NCBI RefSeq assembly: GCF_900114475.1 | Contig: NZ_FOTE01000032.1 | Location: forward strand, 1-44,094 | Source of the DNA: Paenibacillus sp. 1_12 | Lineage (GTDB): Bacteria; Bacillota; Bacilli; Paenibacillales; NBRC-103111 | Reading direction: 5' to 3' | DNA length: 44,094 nucleotides | Shown here: piece after piece, positions 8,384 to 16,775 of the stretch | Numbering within the stretch: position 1 is the stretch's first letter | Layout: each line of letters starts with the position of its first letter | The notes under the pieces: model-generated | What the model was told of the DNA's origin: nothing | The model's database searches: none | The model's input: only the letters and a program-made list of their open reading frames with translations | Translations under genes and position numbers: made by a program

Positions 8384-8722
8384 TTACTGACTTTCAATTG
8401 ATATCCTCTGCTGCTGAACATTAATTGCAACGGACTTAAAATCAGTAAAGCTGCTAAACCTGATCTCCCCACAATGAAGAATCACATGATATCTTCCTGC
8501 ATTGGTATCCTCATTCAACCTATTCCACTCTAATATTGAAACATCCCTATCAATGTAGGATTCGATGAGGACAATTTCAAAACGATCTACAAAGGCATGT
8601 ATCTTCTGGAGCTTCGTGGCGATTGCTCGATCAGCATCATATCTTTCCATATTGATAACTGAAATATATACCGCCGCTGTTATCGTATCGGCGTTTTCAC
8701 GAAACTGTTCGGGCAACCCCAC
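8384..8722 (-). CDS. hypothetical protein, 112 aa
   Basis: I chose the GTG at 8720-8722 because GAGGGGG lies seven bases before it. The more upstream TTG and ATG codons have no site and the latter overlaps the Shine-Dalgarno run. The product begins MGLPEQFRENADTITAAVYIS and has alternating hydrophobic strands (FEIVLIESYID, RYHVILHCGEIRFSSF). It looks like a compact alpha/beta domain without visible catalytic residues. It follows the broken EAL gene by 35 bases. Whether it works with that protein is unknown. Confidence 0.5.
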   Translation of the reverse strand: MGLPEQFRENADTITAAVYISVINMERYDADRAIATKLQKIHAFVDRFEIVLIESYIDRDVSILEWNRLNEDTNAGRYHVILHCGEIRFSSFTDFKSVAINVQQQRISIESQ

Positions 8723-8757
8723 TGCCTTACCCCCTCGCATTACATGACCATTCAATA

Positions 8758-9417
8758 TTACTTAAGATTACGTACCTGTTCTGAGATCCAATAACCCTGG
8801 AACGCATCGGCAAGTGGCTTCAAACGCTCAAACTCTGCTTCTGAATAAATACCGTTAGCAATGATTTTGATATCCAAATCCCTGTAGAGCTGCATCAGTT
8901 TTACCACGTTGTTTAATATTTCATCATCAGCACAAGATTCAATCAATTCCGATGCCAACTTAATATACTTCGGTCGCAGTTTCATCAAGAATGGTAAAGA
9001 TAAAAAGTCTTGTCCAAATCCAGCAATTGCAAAATTAACTCCTTTAGCCGACAACTGATCATAATGACCCATTACCCTGCCGTTGAATCAAAACTCTGGT
9101 TGATTGACTGTAAGAATCAACTCATAGGCTTTGGGAACCGATAATGTATTAGGGAATGGATCGTTAACTCCTTGAATTATTGAGAGTATCAACGGAGCAG
9201 TTCCCTTGTACGACTCAATCGCCCGCTTCTTAAAGTGAAGGTCAATATCAGCTTGAACCCTACGTAAATCCTGGGCATGAAATTGAAAGTCATCTTGATT
9301 TGGGTTGTCATCCTCTAGTTGAAATATAACCTCGTTAGCAATGACCTTTAGATTTTGATCGGCTATCGGAACCAACTCCACTTGAATACCCATCTTAGCT
9401 AAGTTAAACTTGTCCAT
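8758..9417 (-). pseudogene. degenerate EAL-domain protein interrupted by in-frame TGA
   Basis: The frame starts MDKFNLAKMGIQVELVPIAD at an ATG with GGAG eight bases upstream, overlapping the recombinase end by 14 bases. It runs to TGA at 9088-9090, then continues open in the same frame to 8758. Together the ~219 codons match an EAL (cyclic-di-GMP phosphodiesterase) domain from start to end: LVPIADQNLKVIANEV for the PI...EAL strand, then GVNFAIAGFGQDFLSLPFL for the DDFG loop, IKIIANGI for the IAEGVE strand, and AFQGYWIS near the end. The EAL signature is EVI, the DDFG aspartates are AG, and AEG is ANG, so it should not hydrolyse c-di-GMP. Either the gene is dead by a nonsense mutation or TGA is read through. 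Degenerate EAL domains elsewhere act as binding modules. Confidence 0.75.
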
Positions 9418-9997
9418 TTTGAATTCTCCGTTTCCTAAGCTCTCGCTTAATTGTGCTTTCACTAATTGTCGTTATAGCGACAACGTCATTCATGGTATGC
9501 GTTTGGAGCATACTTATCGCATTTTCCAATTGTTTTGGTGTAAACTTTCTTGGGCGACCTTCTCTGAAGCCTTCTTTTTGCTTGGCGATTGCTTTCCCTT
9601 CGGCAGTCCGCTCAATGATCATATTTCGCTCGAACTCAGCAAAGGCAAAGAAAATAGTTCGAATCAAAATGCTTGTCGATGTATTATCCAAAATCCCCAT
9701 ATTAAGAATGTGAATCCGAACGCCACGTTCGATTAAGATTTTTACGATCTTTTCACCTTCCATAGTTGAACGGGCAAATCGATCTAACTTGGTCACTACC
9801 AACGTATCGCCAGCTTTTAATACCTGAAACAACTTAGAGAACTGAGGACGATCCATTTTTGAGCCTGTAAAATTGTCGATAAAAATAAAGGATTGATCAA
9901 CCCCTTCTGAGAGTAATAAATTCACTTGATGCTCCAAACTATTACCATGTTTGGACTGCCCAACTGTACTTACTCGACCGTACCCGTATTTCGGCAT
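9404..9997 (-). CDS. serine recombinase (resolvase/invertase family)
   Basis: A 197-residue small serine recombinase. I chose the ATG at 9995-9997 (MPKYGYGRVSTVGQS); the upstream GTG is part of its GGTGG site. The catalytic serine is in YGRVST (about residue 9). Other family signatures are KLDRFARSTMEG, the FAFAEFERNMIIERT helix and a C-terminal HTH (MNDVVAITTISESTIKREL). Length is normal for Tn3-resolvase/Gin-type enzymes, which cut and rejoin DNA at short dimer sites. It heads a minus-strand operon with the EAL pseudogene and three small unknown genes. The DNA upstream (10013-10070) has repeated TGACAC words that could belong to a res-like site; that is speculative. Confidence 0.92.
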   Translation of the reverse strand: MPKYGYGRVSTVGQSKHGNSLEHQVNLLLSEGVDQSFIFIDNFTGSKMDRPQFSKLFQVLKAGDTLVVTKLDRFARSTMEGEKIVKILIERGVRIHILNMGILDNTSTSILIRTIFFAFAEFERNMIIERTAEGKAIAKQKEGFREGRPRKFTPKQLENAISMLQTHTMNDVVAITTISESTIKRELRKRRIQNGQV

Positions 9998-10012
9998 GAT
10001 ATAAGCCACCAC

Positions 10013-10440
10013 CTAGATTTTTATGAATTGAATTATGACACTATGTTTTGACACCGATTAAACCCGCATTCTACCGTCCCAAAACTGCAGGTAATTCAGT
10101 AGACCAAAACTCAAGAGTTATGAACCTACGGACGAGCTTTATTGAATATCTTTTACAAGAAAAGAAGGATTTCTGTTCTTTTAACAACCCTGAAGGGTAA
10201 ATTTTCGGACATCTACCGCAGAATGAATAATTGCTTCTATATAACAGGAAGGAGAAAACCATTTGAAGGGCGTTACCCTTGAAGTACAGAAGGCTTGTAA
10301 TCGATTAAACTGCGTTACCGAAACCACTAGTACGATATAATCGATTTGTGAGCCTCGCAGGACAGATATTTTACAAGCTAACGATTAAAGCAGAATAAAT
10401 ACTCGAATACAGGTTCTTAACTGGCATTTTCTTTGATCGG
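10013..10440. other. gene-free region upstream of the recombinase
   Basis: No ORF over 60 codons is convincing here. The part next to the recombinase carries two TGACAC words (in the 10030-10055 stretch) that might be recombinase or promoter sites. Further along is a plus-strand mini-ORF at 10263-10340 with a good ribosome binding site. Nothing else is supportable. Confidence 0.4.
10263..10340 (+). CDS. possible 25-aa small ORF
   Basis: A TTG start follows AAGGAG (10249-10254) with ideal eight-base spacing, and the frame gives MKGVTLEVQKACNRLNCVTE and five more residues before TAA. It is on the strand opposite to its neighbours. The product resembles nothing known to me. The ribosome binding site is the only support. 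Confidence 0.25.
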   Translation: MKGVTLEVQKACNRLNCVTETTSTI

Positions 10441-10928
10441 TCAAGCATGAACCATTAGTTGCTTTACATTCTTAGTGAAGTGGCTTGTCGCACTTTGGAT
10501 ACCATGCAGTGTCTTTGCCCCAGTAATATTGTCTATTGTTCTGTCCCCAACGAAAGCAATCATCATGGCATCGATATAGGATAGATACTTTCTGAAGCTA
10601 CTTTCTGGAACATTAATCCTGGCTGCCGCTACTTTATAGTTACGATTACTTGAGAAATAGCTTTGGATACATTGTTGCTGCTGTGCTGACAACTGTTTTA
10701 CGAAACCCTCGTTTATGAATAATGCAATCCGCCGAAGGGCATTATACTTCTCCGATAGAAGCGATTCAAAATAAGCTTGATTCGAACCGAATGATTTTTC
10801 TCTAGTCTCAACAGGAATTTCACTTAACCAAATCCTTTCTTATTGAGTAAAGTGAGAATCAGATCTTTAAGACCAGTTACCCCTGAATTACTGAGATGCG
10901 ATTTACTACTCAGCGGCGGGTACCGAAT
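10441..10928 (-). pseudogene. frameshifted pseudogene, sigma-region-4-like HTH protein
   Basis: The open frame 10441-10839 encodes EALRRIALF-like helices, then QQQQCIQSYFSSNRNYKVAA and VPESSFRKYLSYID, a pattern like a sigma-70 region-4/HTH domain. It has no ATG, GTG or TTG before the middle of the domain (TTG at 10690-10692 only). In another frame just upstream, 10840-10928 reads SNSGVTGLKDLILTLLNK after a stop, and joining the two by a single-base shift gives one continuous protein-like sequence (LTLLNKERIWLSEIP). This supports a frameshift near 10840-10850 and a lost 5' end. It lies downstream of the terminator hairpin of the nuclease-HIRAN gene. Confidence 0.55.
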
Positions 10929-11019
10929 CTATACTTCTATGTTTTTGATGCTGTAGCTACTCCTGAATATTAAAGTTACCTTGGATTATCCATTAAATAT
11001 TTTTAGTGTTACAAAAAGA

Positions 11020-11060
11020 GAGACAGTACAAAACTCCACTTACGAGTTCTGTACTGTCTC
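11020..11060. terminator. hairpin terminator, AACTC/GAGTT family copy A
   Basis: GAGACAGTACA pairs with TGTACTGTCTC (11 bp), and AACTC pairs with GAGTT inside. On the minus strand a CTTTTTGT tract follows, 32 bases after the nuclease-HIRAN stop codon. Part of a repeated hairpin family. Confidence 0.85.
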
Positions 11061-11092
11061 TTTATCTTGTTCCTTAGCTAAATGTCATCTTC

Positions 11093-12508
11093 TTAATGAG
11101 ACTTAAATATATTAGGTATGATGTCCTCATCAATATTTACCCTAACTACTTTTATCTTAATAACCTTGGGCTCAATACTTACTACTTCACATTGATATTT
11201 TATTCCCATATCCATTTTTTCTGCATAGACACTAGCCCACTCTTTCGATAAGAAGCCCAAATGTTCACCATCACTATCCAGAGCTTTAATTGCATTTTTA
11301 TCGTATGGATTATCTGAATTACGTTCAATGATTACTTTATCCCCCACTAGTAATTTTTTAACAAAAGGAATCCGTTCCTTCTGGGTAATACCTACTATTG
11401 GGAGAATTTCCGATTTAATCGATATTTTCGAGGAATCCCAATTCAGTACTTTATCTTTATATACTTGGTTAATTGAGTAATAAATATCAGAATCGATATG
11501 TAAAAAAGTCCATTCAGAGTATTTCTCCTTCGCAGCAGTATACGCTTTGAGACTATAGGAATCCCAAAAACCTTTCACTTCGATAATTACCTTTTCAATT
11601 GGAAGGACAAAATCGGGCAAATAATTAGCTTTTTGTTCCTTATCTAGGTCAACCTCATATCTTTCCTTTTCGTATCTCCATTCAATACCTTTTTCGTTTA
11701 GAATTCTTGCAAGATTAGCTTCCCATGTAGAACGTAGAATTTCATCTAGATCCTTATAGAAAATAGGATCATGAAAATCATGATGACCAAAATTCTCTAA
11801 AAACTCTCGATCAATACCCCAATGAGTAGGATATAATTCTTTGCCGTTATTTATACCGATGTAACTGGTATATCTTAACTTCGAGTAAGGTTCTATAAGA
11901 ATATAATTTACAATGTCATGAATAACTTTAAGCGGGGTAAGTGAGACAAAAAAGTTAAAGGCTGGTATATTCATGGTGCCTAAAGGCGATTCTGAATCAA
12001 TTAATTCTAGGATATTATCTTTTGTACTATAAAAGTGATCCTTTTTATTGGTTTGAGTGTGTTGAGCAACTTCGAAATATTTATCCCTCATAATATGAAC
12101 CATCAATTTATTGTTGATGTAGTCACGATCAATTTCATACGAAAACTCATAAAAAACCAGACCTGCATCTTTTCGTTTACTAGCATAAGTGATATCTCTA
12201 TCTTCTAGTAGCTTATCGATTACAAACTCATCTTTCTCCATAAAAACCAAATAATACTTGATCATTAAAGAACTTTCTATATCCTTATCATAAAGATCAT
12301 CAAATGTAATTATGTTCGGAAACATCTGATACAAATCATACAATTGTGTGTAGATCCATATATTAGCTTCCGTAAGTTTCTTTACTCTCTCCGCCAGATC
12401 ACTACCTTTATTTTTACTCCAGTACTGATTTTTGAGTTGATGACCATGTCGTTGCCCTTCAATGGCTTCCATCGTAGAATAATCAACTATCTGTAACTTT
12501 GGATACAT
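11093..12508 (-). CDS. PD-(D/E)XK nuclease fused to HIRAN domain
   Basis: A 471-residue protein with AAGGAGTCAGTT before its ATG. Residues 1-255 are unfamiliar and helical. Residues 258-345 form a restriction-endonuclease-like core: TWEANLARIL (E263), NYLPDFVLP with P298-D299, and IIEVKGFW with E310 and K312. The order E...PD...ExK is that of Vsr/very-short-patch and similar nucleases. Residues 369-445 are a HIRAN domain (LPIVGITQKE, DKVIIERNSDNPYDKNAI, GEHLGFLSKEWA). HIRAN domains recognise 3' ends or damaged DNA in DNA-repair and remodelling proteins such as HLTF. The fusion suggests a nuclease guided to DNA ends. Two HTH genes are just upstream on the same strand. Function as a defence effector is inferred. 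Confidence 0.85.
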   Translation of the reverse strand: MYPKLQIVDYSTMEAIEGQRHGHQLKNQYWSKNKGSDLAERVKKLTEANIWIYTQLYDLYQMFPNIITFDDLYDKDIESSLMIKYYLVFMEKDEFVIDKLLEDRDITYASKRKDAGLVFYEFSYEIDRDYINNKLMVHIMRDKYFEVAQHTQTNKKDHFYSTKDNILELIDSESPLGTMNIPAFNFFVSLTPLKVIHDIVNYILIEPYSKLRYTSYIGINNGKELYPTHWGIDREFLENFGHHDFHDPIFYKDLDEILRSTWEANLARILNEKGIEWRYEKERYEVDLDKEQKANYLPDFVLPIEKVIIEVKGFWDSYSLKAYTAAKEKYSEWTFLHIDSDIYYSINQVYKDKVLNWDSSKISIKSEILPIVGITQKERIPFVKKLLVGDKVIIERNSDNPYDKNAIKALDSDGEHLGFLSKEWASVYAEKMDMGIKYQCEVVSIEPKVIKIKVVRVNIDEDIIPNIFKSH

Positions 12509-12554
12509 AACTGACTCCTTTATGTAATTATTAGTTTATTTATGAATGCAATCA

Positions 12555-13061
12555 CTATAATAAGCTCTTTCCTGACCGATATTTTTGAACAGCCATAATC
12601 AACTCATCAATCGCAGAATGGCTAAGAAACGTTTGATTGACAAAGATAGAATCTACAGACCCCACAATCAGGTGAACACCTTCACGATTAACTTCATATC
12701 GATATTCCAAATTCACAATCGGTTTTGATGCTAACTCCTTCTCTTTTGTTTCTGCCTTCAAATGAGGATACCTTGTGTAGTGCTCTCGAAGTGCATCCTC
12801 ATGTTCATAATCAATTACCTCATCACCAAGTATAAGGGCAACACGACCTGGAATGAACTCCCCTCGCATCCAAGCATCAAGAATAGTCTTGTGAAAAGAA
12901 ACATCCCTGTAAGATTTAGTGTATGGAATTTTGTCTTCTTTCACCAATTTACGAAGTGAATATCTTGAGATGCCAAGATACTCCACCGCCTCTTTTGAGT
13001 TCATATGACCGATATACCATTTCTTAGCTTCTTCCTCACCCCTAATTACATATCCAATCAT
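12555..13061 (-). CDS. excisionase-type HTH DNA-binding protein
   Basis: A 168-residue protein; the ATG has GAGGGAATTGAA upstream. Residues 20-70 (HMNSKEAVEYLGISRYSLRK, then a wing ending HKTILDAWMRGEF) match the excisionase/MerR-like winged HTH that binds DNA by one helix and a wing. The C-terminal 90 residues are mixed, with no enzymatic signature. Its ATG overlaps the stop of the next upstream gene by four bases (13058-13061), so the two HTH genes are translationally coupled. They precede the nuclease-HIRAN gene by about 46 bases and may control it. Confidence 0.7.
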   Translation of the reverse strand: MIGYVIRGEEEAKKWYIGHMNSKEAVEYLGISRYSLRKLVKEDKIPYTKSYRDVSFHKTILDAWMRGEFIPGRVALILGDEVIDYEHEDALREHYTRYPHLKAETKEKELASKPIVNLEYRYEVNREGVHLIVGSVDSIFVNQTFLSHSAIDELIMAVQKYRSGKSLL

Positions 13062-13558
13062 TTCAATTCCCTCTGTTGGGCTCTGATATATTCACGATCT
13101 ACTTCATCTAGAGCAAGAATAAGAGCATGATATCGCCTTTGGGCATACATTCTGCGTTTCTCTAAATCTTCAGGTCTATCCTTGTAATAAACACTCTTAG
13201 TGGCACTCTCATCGAACACCTCGTCCAAATGCTTCTTTATATCAGCTTCTTGAATCTCCAGCACTGTCTGAATAAAACGGATGGTATCATTAGTTAGATG
13301 CATCTCAAACCGAGTTCCAACTAGCCCTTCGTCCGAATCTGTCCTATCAGAAGTCAGCGGAGTCAGCAATGGTCCTCTTGGCGTAATACTCGATGCACCC
13401 ATCCATTCTCGAAGAACATCTTCATGGAAAATAACCCGACTACCAACTTTTATATGTGGAATCTGGCTCGTTCTTACCATTTCATAAATTTTCCCGTTTG
13501 ATATGCCGAGAATCTCAGATACTTCTTTCACTGTCAGCGTTACCTTCTTCTTGCTCAA
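13058..13558 (-). CDS. excisionase-family DNA-binding protein
   Basis: A 166-residue protein. The TTG at 13556-13558 is preferred because GAGGGG lies nine bases before it; the ORF's first TTG abuts that site. Residues 5-55 read LTVKEVSEILGISNGKIYEM ... IKVGSRVIFHEDVLREWMG, the classic helix-turn-helix-wing of excisionase-like (HTH_17) proteins. A C-terminal helical region (ADIKKHLDEVFDE, REYIRAQQREL) could mediate oligomerisation. It is the first gene of the unit ending with the nuclease-HIRAN protein. The repeated use of two paralogous HTH proteins is unusual; regulation of excision or of the operon are both possible. Confidence 0.8.
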   Translation of the reverse strand: MSKKKVTLTVKEVSEILGISNGKIYEMVRTSQIPHIKVGSRVIFHEDVLREWMGASSITPRGPLLTPLTSDRTDSDEGLVGTRFEMHLTNDTIRFIQTVLEIQEADIKKHLDEVFDESATKSVYYKDRPEDLEKRRMYAQRRYHALILALDEVDREYIRAQQRELK

Positions 13559-13698
13559 AAATATCAACCCCTCTGTGAGTAAGATTAGATTGACCTAAAA
13601 TGTTCCAGATTAATATTCCTTTCGACATATCACCCTTAACTCCTGCAATAACAATGCTATATAACAAGTAAGAGACGTTTCCACAAATACAAATAGAA

Positions 13699-13736
13699 AG
13701 ACAGCACAAAACTCGGATACGAGTTCTATACTGTCT
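13699..13736. terminator. hairpin terminator, AACTC/GAGTT family copy B
   Basis: AGACAG pairs with CTGTCT and AACTCG with CGAGTT around a GATA loop. It lies about 70 bases after the ABC-ATPase stop codon on the minus strand. Confidence 0.75.
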
Positions 13737-13806
13737 GTTTCTCTTGGCATCTATATAAGGATAGAAAATTAAACAATATTCCTAACGCTGCTCTGCTCTA
13801 CTAGTA

Positions 13807-15411
13807 TTATTTGTTCTTCCGCCAATCTTTTATAAACAGTAGCTTTGTTCTAGACAACTCCAGAACCTTTTTACTTTGAATAATCTTTTTAGTTTCCTTA
13901 CTATATTTCTCGATTTCATCAATAGAAATGAATATCTGCTTTCCAAAAACGTTATAGATATCAATTATGTTCTCTACTGAACTGTTTTCAATATTCTTAA
14001 ATAGCATCGAATCATGAATCAAGATCGGAAGAGCTGTTAATTCAAGAATCGCCAAATCAAATGTAATTAAGTTTGTATAAGCTTCCCCAGTACCTGTGTT
14101 ATCTTCAATGCCATATGAATAGTTATTTTCTGTTAACACAATCTTTGGAGAACGCCTACCGTCTTTATGCACAATTTGATTAAAACTCTCTATCCTGTTG
14201 TTGATAATATTGCAAATTTCAATAATTATTTCACTTTTTACTAGCGACAGTTTTTCCTTCGTGGATTTTAAATCGTCAGCCACCGATTGTTTTTTGATGT
14301 AAGCTGAATTTTCATTTCGTTTTTGGTACAAAACAGAGGACAACTCAATTAATGGTTGGATTAATTCCTTTGAGACTGACTTGTTGGCTACGATATTTGT
14401 TAACTTTTCTTCGGTTTCGGCAATCTTATGTTGGAGATACTCAAGCTCGATACCGGTTTCCTTCTCTGCCTTTATCAATTCATCATGAAGGATATTCGTG
14501 ATTGATTCATGGAATCTTTCAATATCCTTAAGTTTCTCTAAATTCACACTCGGGAAAAAATCAGTCAACTTTTTAAACTGCTGACCATTTAATGACTCCC
14601 TGTTAGATAAATCCTTTCGGATTCTTTTCAACTTACTCTCTTGAGTTGACCTTTGTCGTTTATAATTGCGTAGTTCATCAGCTAGCTCATTATTTATTGC
14701 ATTAACAATATCAGCAACAGTATGAGAGATTCCCAACGCCGTTTTCTCCATTTCAGTATTAATCTTTTCCAGCTCACGAAGATTTTTATTGTATGTTGTT
14801 TTATTTATCTTCGGTATATGATTAAATTTCTCAGCTTTTCTGATAGCACTTTGCGAATCATTTAAGACCTTTATTTCAGCCTCAAGCTTCATGATCCGAT
14901 TATACTGGTTAAAGAGTTTAATTAAATTATTTATGACAACCTGATTCTTTTGGGTGCTGACTTCATGTAAAGGCTTTTTAACATCAAAATTCGATTTTTG
15001 CCAAACCCTTGAATACAAACTAACAATGGATCTGAATGAAATATCCTCTATACCAATCCCATATAACTCTTTTAACTTTTGTGTATATTTATCAACATCA
15101 AGATCTTCTATTGGGTTGTAGTCTTTATCACACAAAAAGACTGTTTGATAAGTCTTCGTTCCTCTTTTGAAGTAATATGGTTCTCCATTAAACTCGAAAC
15201 AATAATTGAAGTCATGTTCACTGATATTGCTTACTACATCAGAGTTTTTATCTATATATGATCTTCCACCAAAAATGAAATCTAGTACCATCAAGAATGT
15301 TGACTTTCCAATCGAATTGGAAGCGACACTATCCCCAAGAACCACATTCAGACCACTATAAAATTTCACCGTTTTTTCATTGAAAATAGTGCAGCTAATC
15401 TCCTTTAGCAT
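13807..15411 (-). CDS. ABC-3C system ATPase (RecF/SMC-like, DUF2326-type)
   Basis: A 534-residue ATPase. The Walker A loop is at residues 26-38 (GDSVASNSIGKST), in the position seen in RecF/SMC-like ABC ATPases. Residues 160-430 are long coiled coil with charged heptads. The C-terminus has the second ATPase half (residues ~445-500: NLITFDLAILELTALPILIH, then FISIDEIEKY). The overall plan matches DUF2326-type ATPases of ABC three-component systems. It is the last gene of the operon: its ATG overlaps the end of the middle component by 17 bases. In this class the ATPase is thought to sense or thread nucleic acid and control the effector. An HNH effector and middle component precede it. Confidence 0.85.
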   Translation of the reverse strand: MLKEISCTIFNEKTVKFYSGLNVVLGDSVASNSIGKSTFLMVLDFIFGGRSYIDKNSDVVSNISEHDFNYCFEFNGEPYYFKRGTKTYQTVFLCDKDYNPIEDLDVDKYTQKLKELYGIGIEDISFRSIVSLYSRVWQKSNFDVKKPLHEVSTQKNQVVINNLIKLFNQYNRIMKLEAEIKVLNDSQSAIRKAEKFNHIPKINKTTYNKNLRELEKINTEMEKTALGISHTVADIVNAINNELADELRNYKRQRSTQESKLKRIRKDLSNRESLNGQQFKKLTDFFPSVNLEKLKDIERFHESITNILHDELIKAEKETGIELEYLQHKIAETEEKLTNIVANKSVSKELIQPLIELSSVLYQKRNENSAYIKKQSVADDLKSTKEKLSLVKSEIIIEICNIINNRIESFNQIVHKDGRRSPKIVLTENNYSYGIEDNTGTGEAYTNLITFDLAILELTALPILIHDSMLFKNIENSSVENIIDIYNVFGKQIFISIDEIEKYSKETKKIIQSKKVLELSRTKLLFIKDWRKNK

Positions 15412-15628
15412 ATATTAACAGTCCTTTCTCAAGATCATAATCGATCACATCAAGAACATATAAGACATCTAAAGAATAAAAAAACTCGCTTATTTCTTCA
15501 AAATGCTCAGATGTTTCGGTATATAGCTCCTCGATGTTTATTATTTTTGAATCAAGTTTATCCATCACAAATAACATCTTGCCAAGAATTGACTGGTTGA
15601 ACCTAATAATTTTGTTCGGATAAATCAT
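15395..15628 (-). CDS. ABC-3C system middle component (MC6-like)
   Basis: A 77-residue protein beginning MIYPNKIIRFNQSILGKMLF, closely following the pattern of the middle component 6 family (start M-I-x-P-x-K-x-I-R-x-x-x-S-x-x-G, then a winged-helix-like helical region, FFYSLDVLYVLDVI). It sits between the HNH effector, whose stop overlaps its ATG by four bases (ATGA), and the ATPase, which it overlaps by 17 bases. Middle components are small wHTH-like proteins thought to link the effector and the ATPase. It is present in the expected order, which supports the ABC-3C call. Confidence 0.8.
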   Translation of the reverse strand: MIYPNKIIRFNQSILGKMLFVMDKLDSKIINIEELYTETSEHFEEISEFFYSLDVLYVLDVIDYDLEKGLLIYAKGD

Positions 15629-16398
15629 GAAAGCACCTCACAGTTTTGGACAAAAAATGAAGCAATAATCCTACAGGCAGGTCTAGAATGATTATTAGTC
15701 TTCTTGTTAAACCACTCAATAATTCCGTCAAAAATATCTTCTTGACTGATACCCGATACCTTCAATTCAGTATAGAAAGTCTTTACCTGGCTTGAGAGCA
15801 AATCAAACGAACCTGTACGTGATTTATTTAAGTCAACAAATCTTTGCTTAATTGTTATATAATAATCAACCACATCATTCTCAATGTCTCTTCTTGTTAA
15901 TGCTGTCAATGTAGTATCAGCTTTTTCCGATACTCTTAAAGCATCATATTTGAGTTTGTTTTCTTCTAGGTCACTCGGCACTTCGGAGACCAGCATTTCC
16001 AATACTACATTTATTTCTTCCTCGATTTTGTATGCATTGAATTGACCATACACTTTATTCTTATGGATTAATCGCTTCTTTAAAGCCAATAATTTCTTGT
16101 ATTCTGCAACTGTCCTTGGCTTATCAAATTTAGTATGACATGTTGGACAGAGCAAAATTAAATTATCTATATGGTTTAAATCAGTGCTCAACACCTCTTC
16201 ATCTTTTAGTAGTACCAGTTCAGATGGCGTAGGATTGAGTGGATATATATGAGCAATTTCAAACACTTTTTCCTTCTTTGTTTTATCATACATTAGTGGT
16301 TTAGCGCATAATGGACAAATGCCATCTACTTGATCATACAAAATCATTTCATTATTACTGCCAATTTTTATTCTTGGGTTTGCCTTCTTCTTAGCCAA
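15625..16398 (-). CDS. ABC-3C system effector with HNH nuclease domain
   Basis: A 257-residue protein. The TTG at 16396-16398 is preferred: AGGTGG lies eight bases before it. Residues ~25-95 form an HNH endonuclease with zinc cluster: CPLCAKPLM, then EIAHIYPLNP, then NHIDNLILLCPTCHTKFD. The C-terminal ~150 residues, helical and ending FFVQNCEVLS, match the position and size of the ABC-3C-specific C-terminal domain. It is the first gene of the operon. In this class the N-terminal domain is variable and acts as the effector; an HNH nuclease would cut DNA when the ATPase is triggered. Predicted, not demonstrated here. Confidence 0.8.
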   Translation of the reverse strand: MAKKKANPRIKIGSNNEMILYDQVDGICPLCAKPLMYDKTKKEKVFEIAHIYPLNPTPSELVLLKDEEVLSTDLNHIDNLILLCPTCHTKFDKPRTVAEYKKLLALKKRLIHKNKVYGQFNAYKIEEEINVVLEMLVSEVPSDLEENKLKYDALRVSEKADTTLTALTRRDIENDVVDYYITIKQRFVDLNKSRTGSFDLLSSQVKTFYTELKVSGISQEDIFDGIIEWFNKKTNNHSRPACRIIASFFVQNCEVLS

Positions 16399-16464
16399 GT
16401 TGCTAACCACCTCAAATCATCATTTACATATGATAAATTGCTTGTTTTTCCAACAAATTCCGCT

Positions 16465-16491
16465 ATTATAGGAATTCGCCTTCAATCTCAA
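16465..16491 (-). promoter_or_regulatory. possible promoter of the ABC-3C operon
   Basis: On the minus strand TTGAGA (16486-16491) and TATAAT (16465-16470) are separated by 15 bases, shorter than ideal, 66 bases upstream of the effector start. Confidence 0.35.
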
Positions 16492-16680
16492 TATCCCTTC
16501 AATCTACTCGCTCTCAACAATTTAGAGCAAAATACTCCTAACTTTATCTAATTCTACATCTCACTATGTTCACAATTCTGCAGAGAAATTGCCAATTGAA
16601 TACTTCTGTGTAATTGGTGCTGTGGGATAGTGAAATGCCCTCGGTCTCAGGACAATTATTTTGCAAGTTACAAAAAGAAA

Positions 16681-16717
16681 GACAGTACATAACTCGGGTT
16701 GTGAGTTCTATACTGCC
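16681..16717. terminator. hairpin terminator, AACTC/GAGTT family copy C
   Basis: GACAGTA pairs with TACTGCC (one mismatch) and AACTC with GAGTT. It lies about 60 bases downstream of the DUF1643 gene on the minus strand, followed there by a CTTTTTG tract. Confidence 0.75.
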
Positions 16718-16775
16718 GTTTTATTAAATTCTATCTAAGTAACTTCGAGAATCAACAAATATGTTCAGCAATTTT

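Larger units (their letters stand above)
16399..16775. other. intergenic region upstream of the ABC-3C operon
   Basis: Contains a candidate promoter at 16465-16491 and the terminator hairpin of the DUF1643 unit at 16681-16717. No supportable gene is seen. Confidence 0.5.

Noticed and set aside
10071-10262. 63-codon minus-strand frame upstream of the recombinase
   Set aside because: No ribosome binding site, composition not protein-like, antisense to the region with the plus-strand ribosome binding site.
13515-13709. 64-codon minus-strand frame
   Set aside because: Overlaps the HTH gene start in another frame and runs through non-coding sequence; no ribosome binding site.
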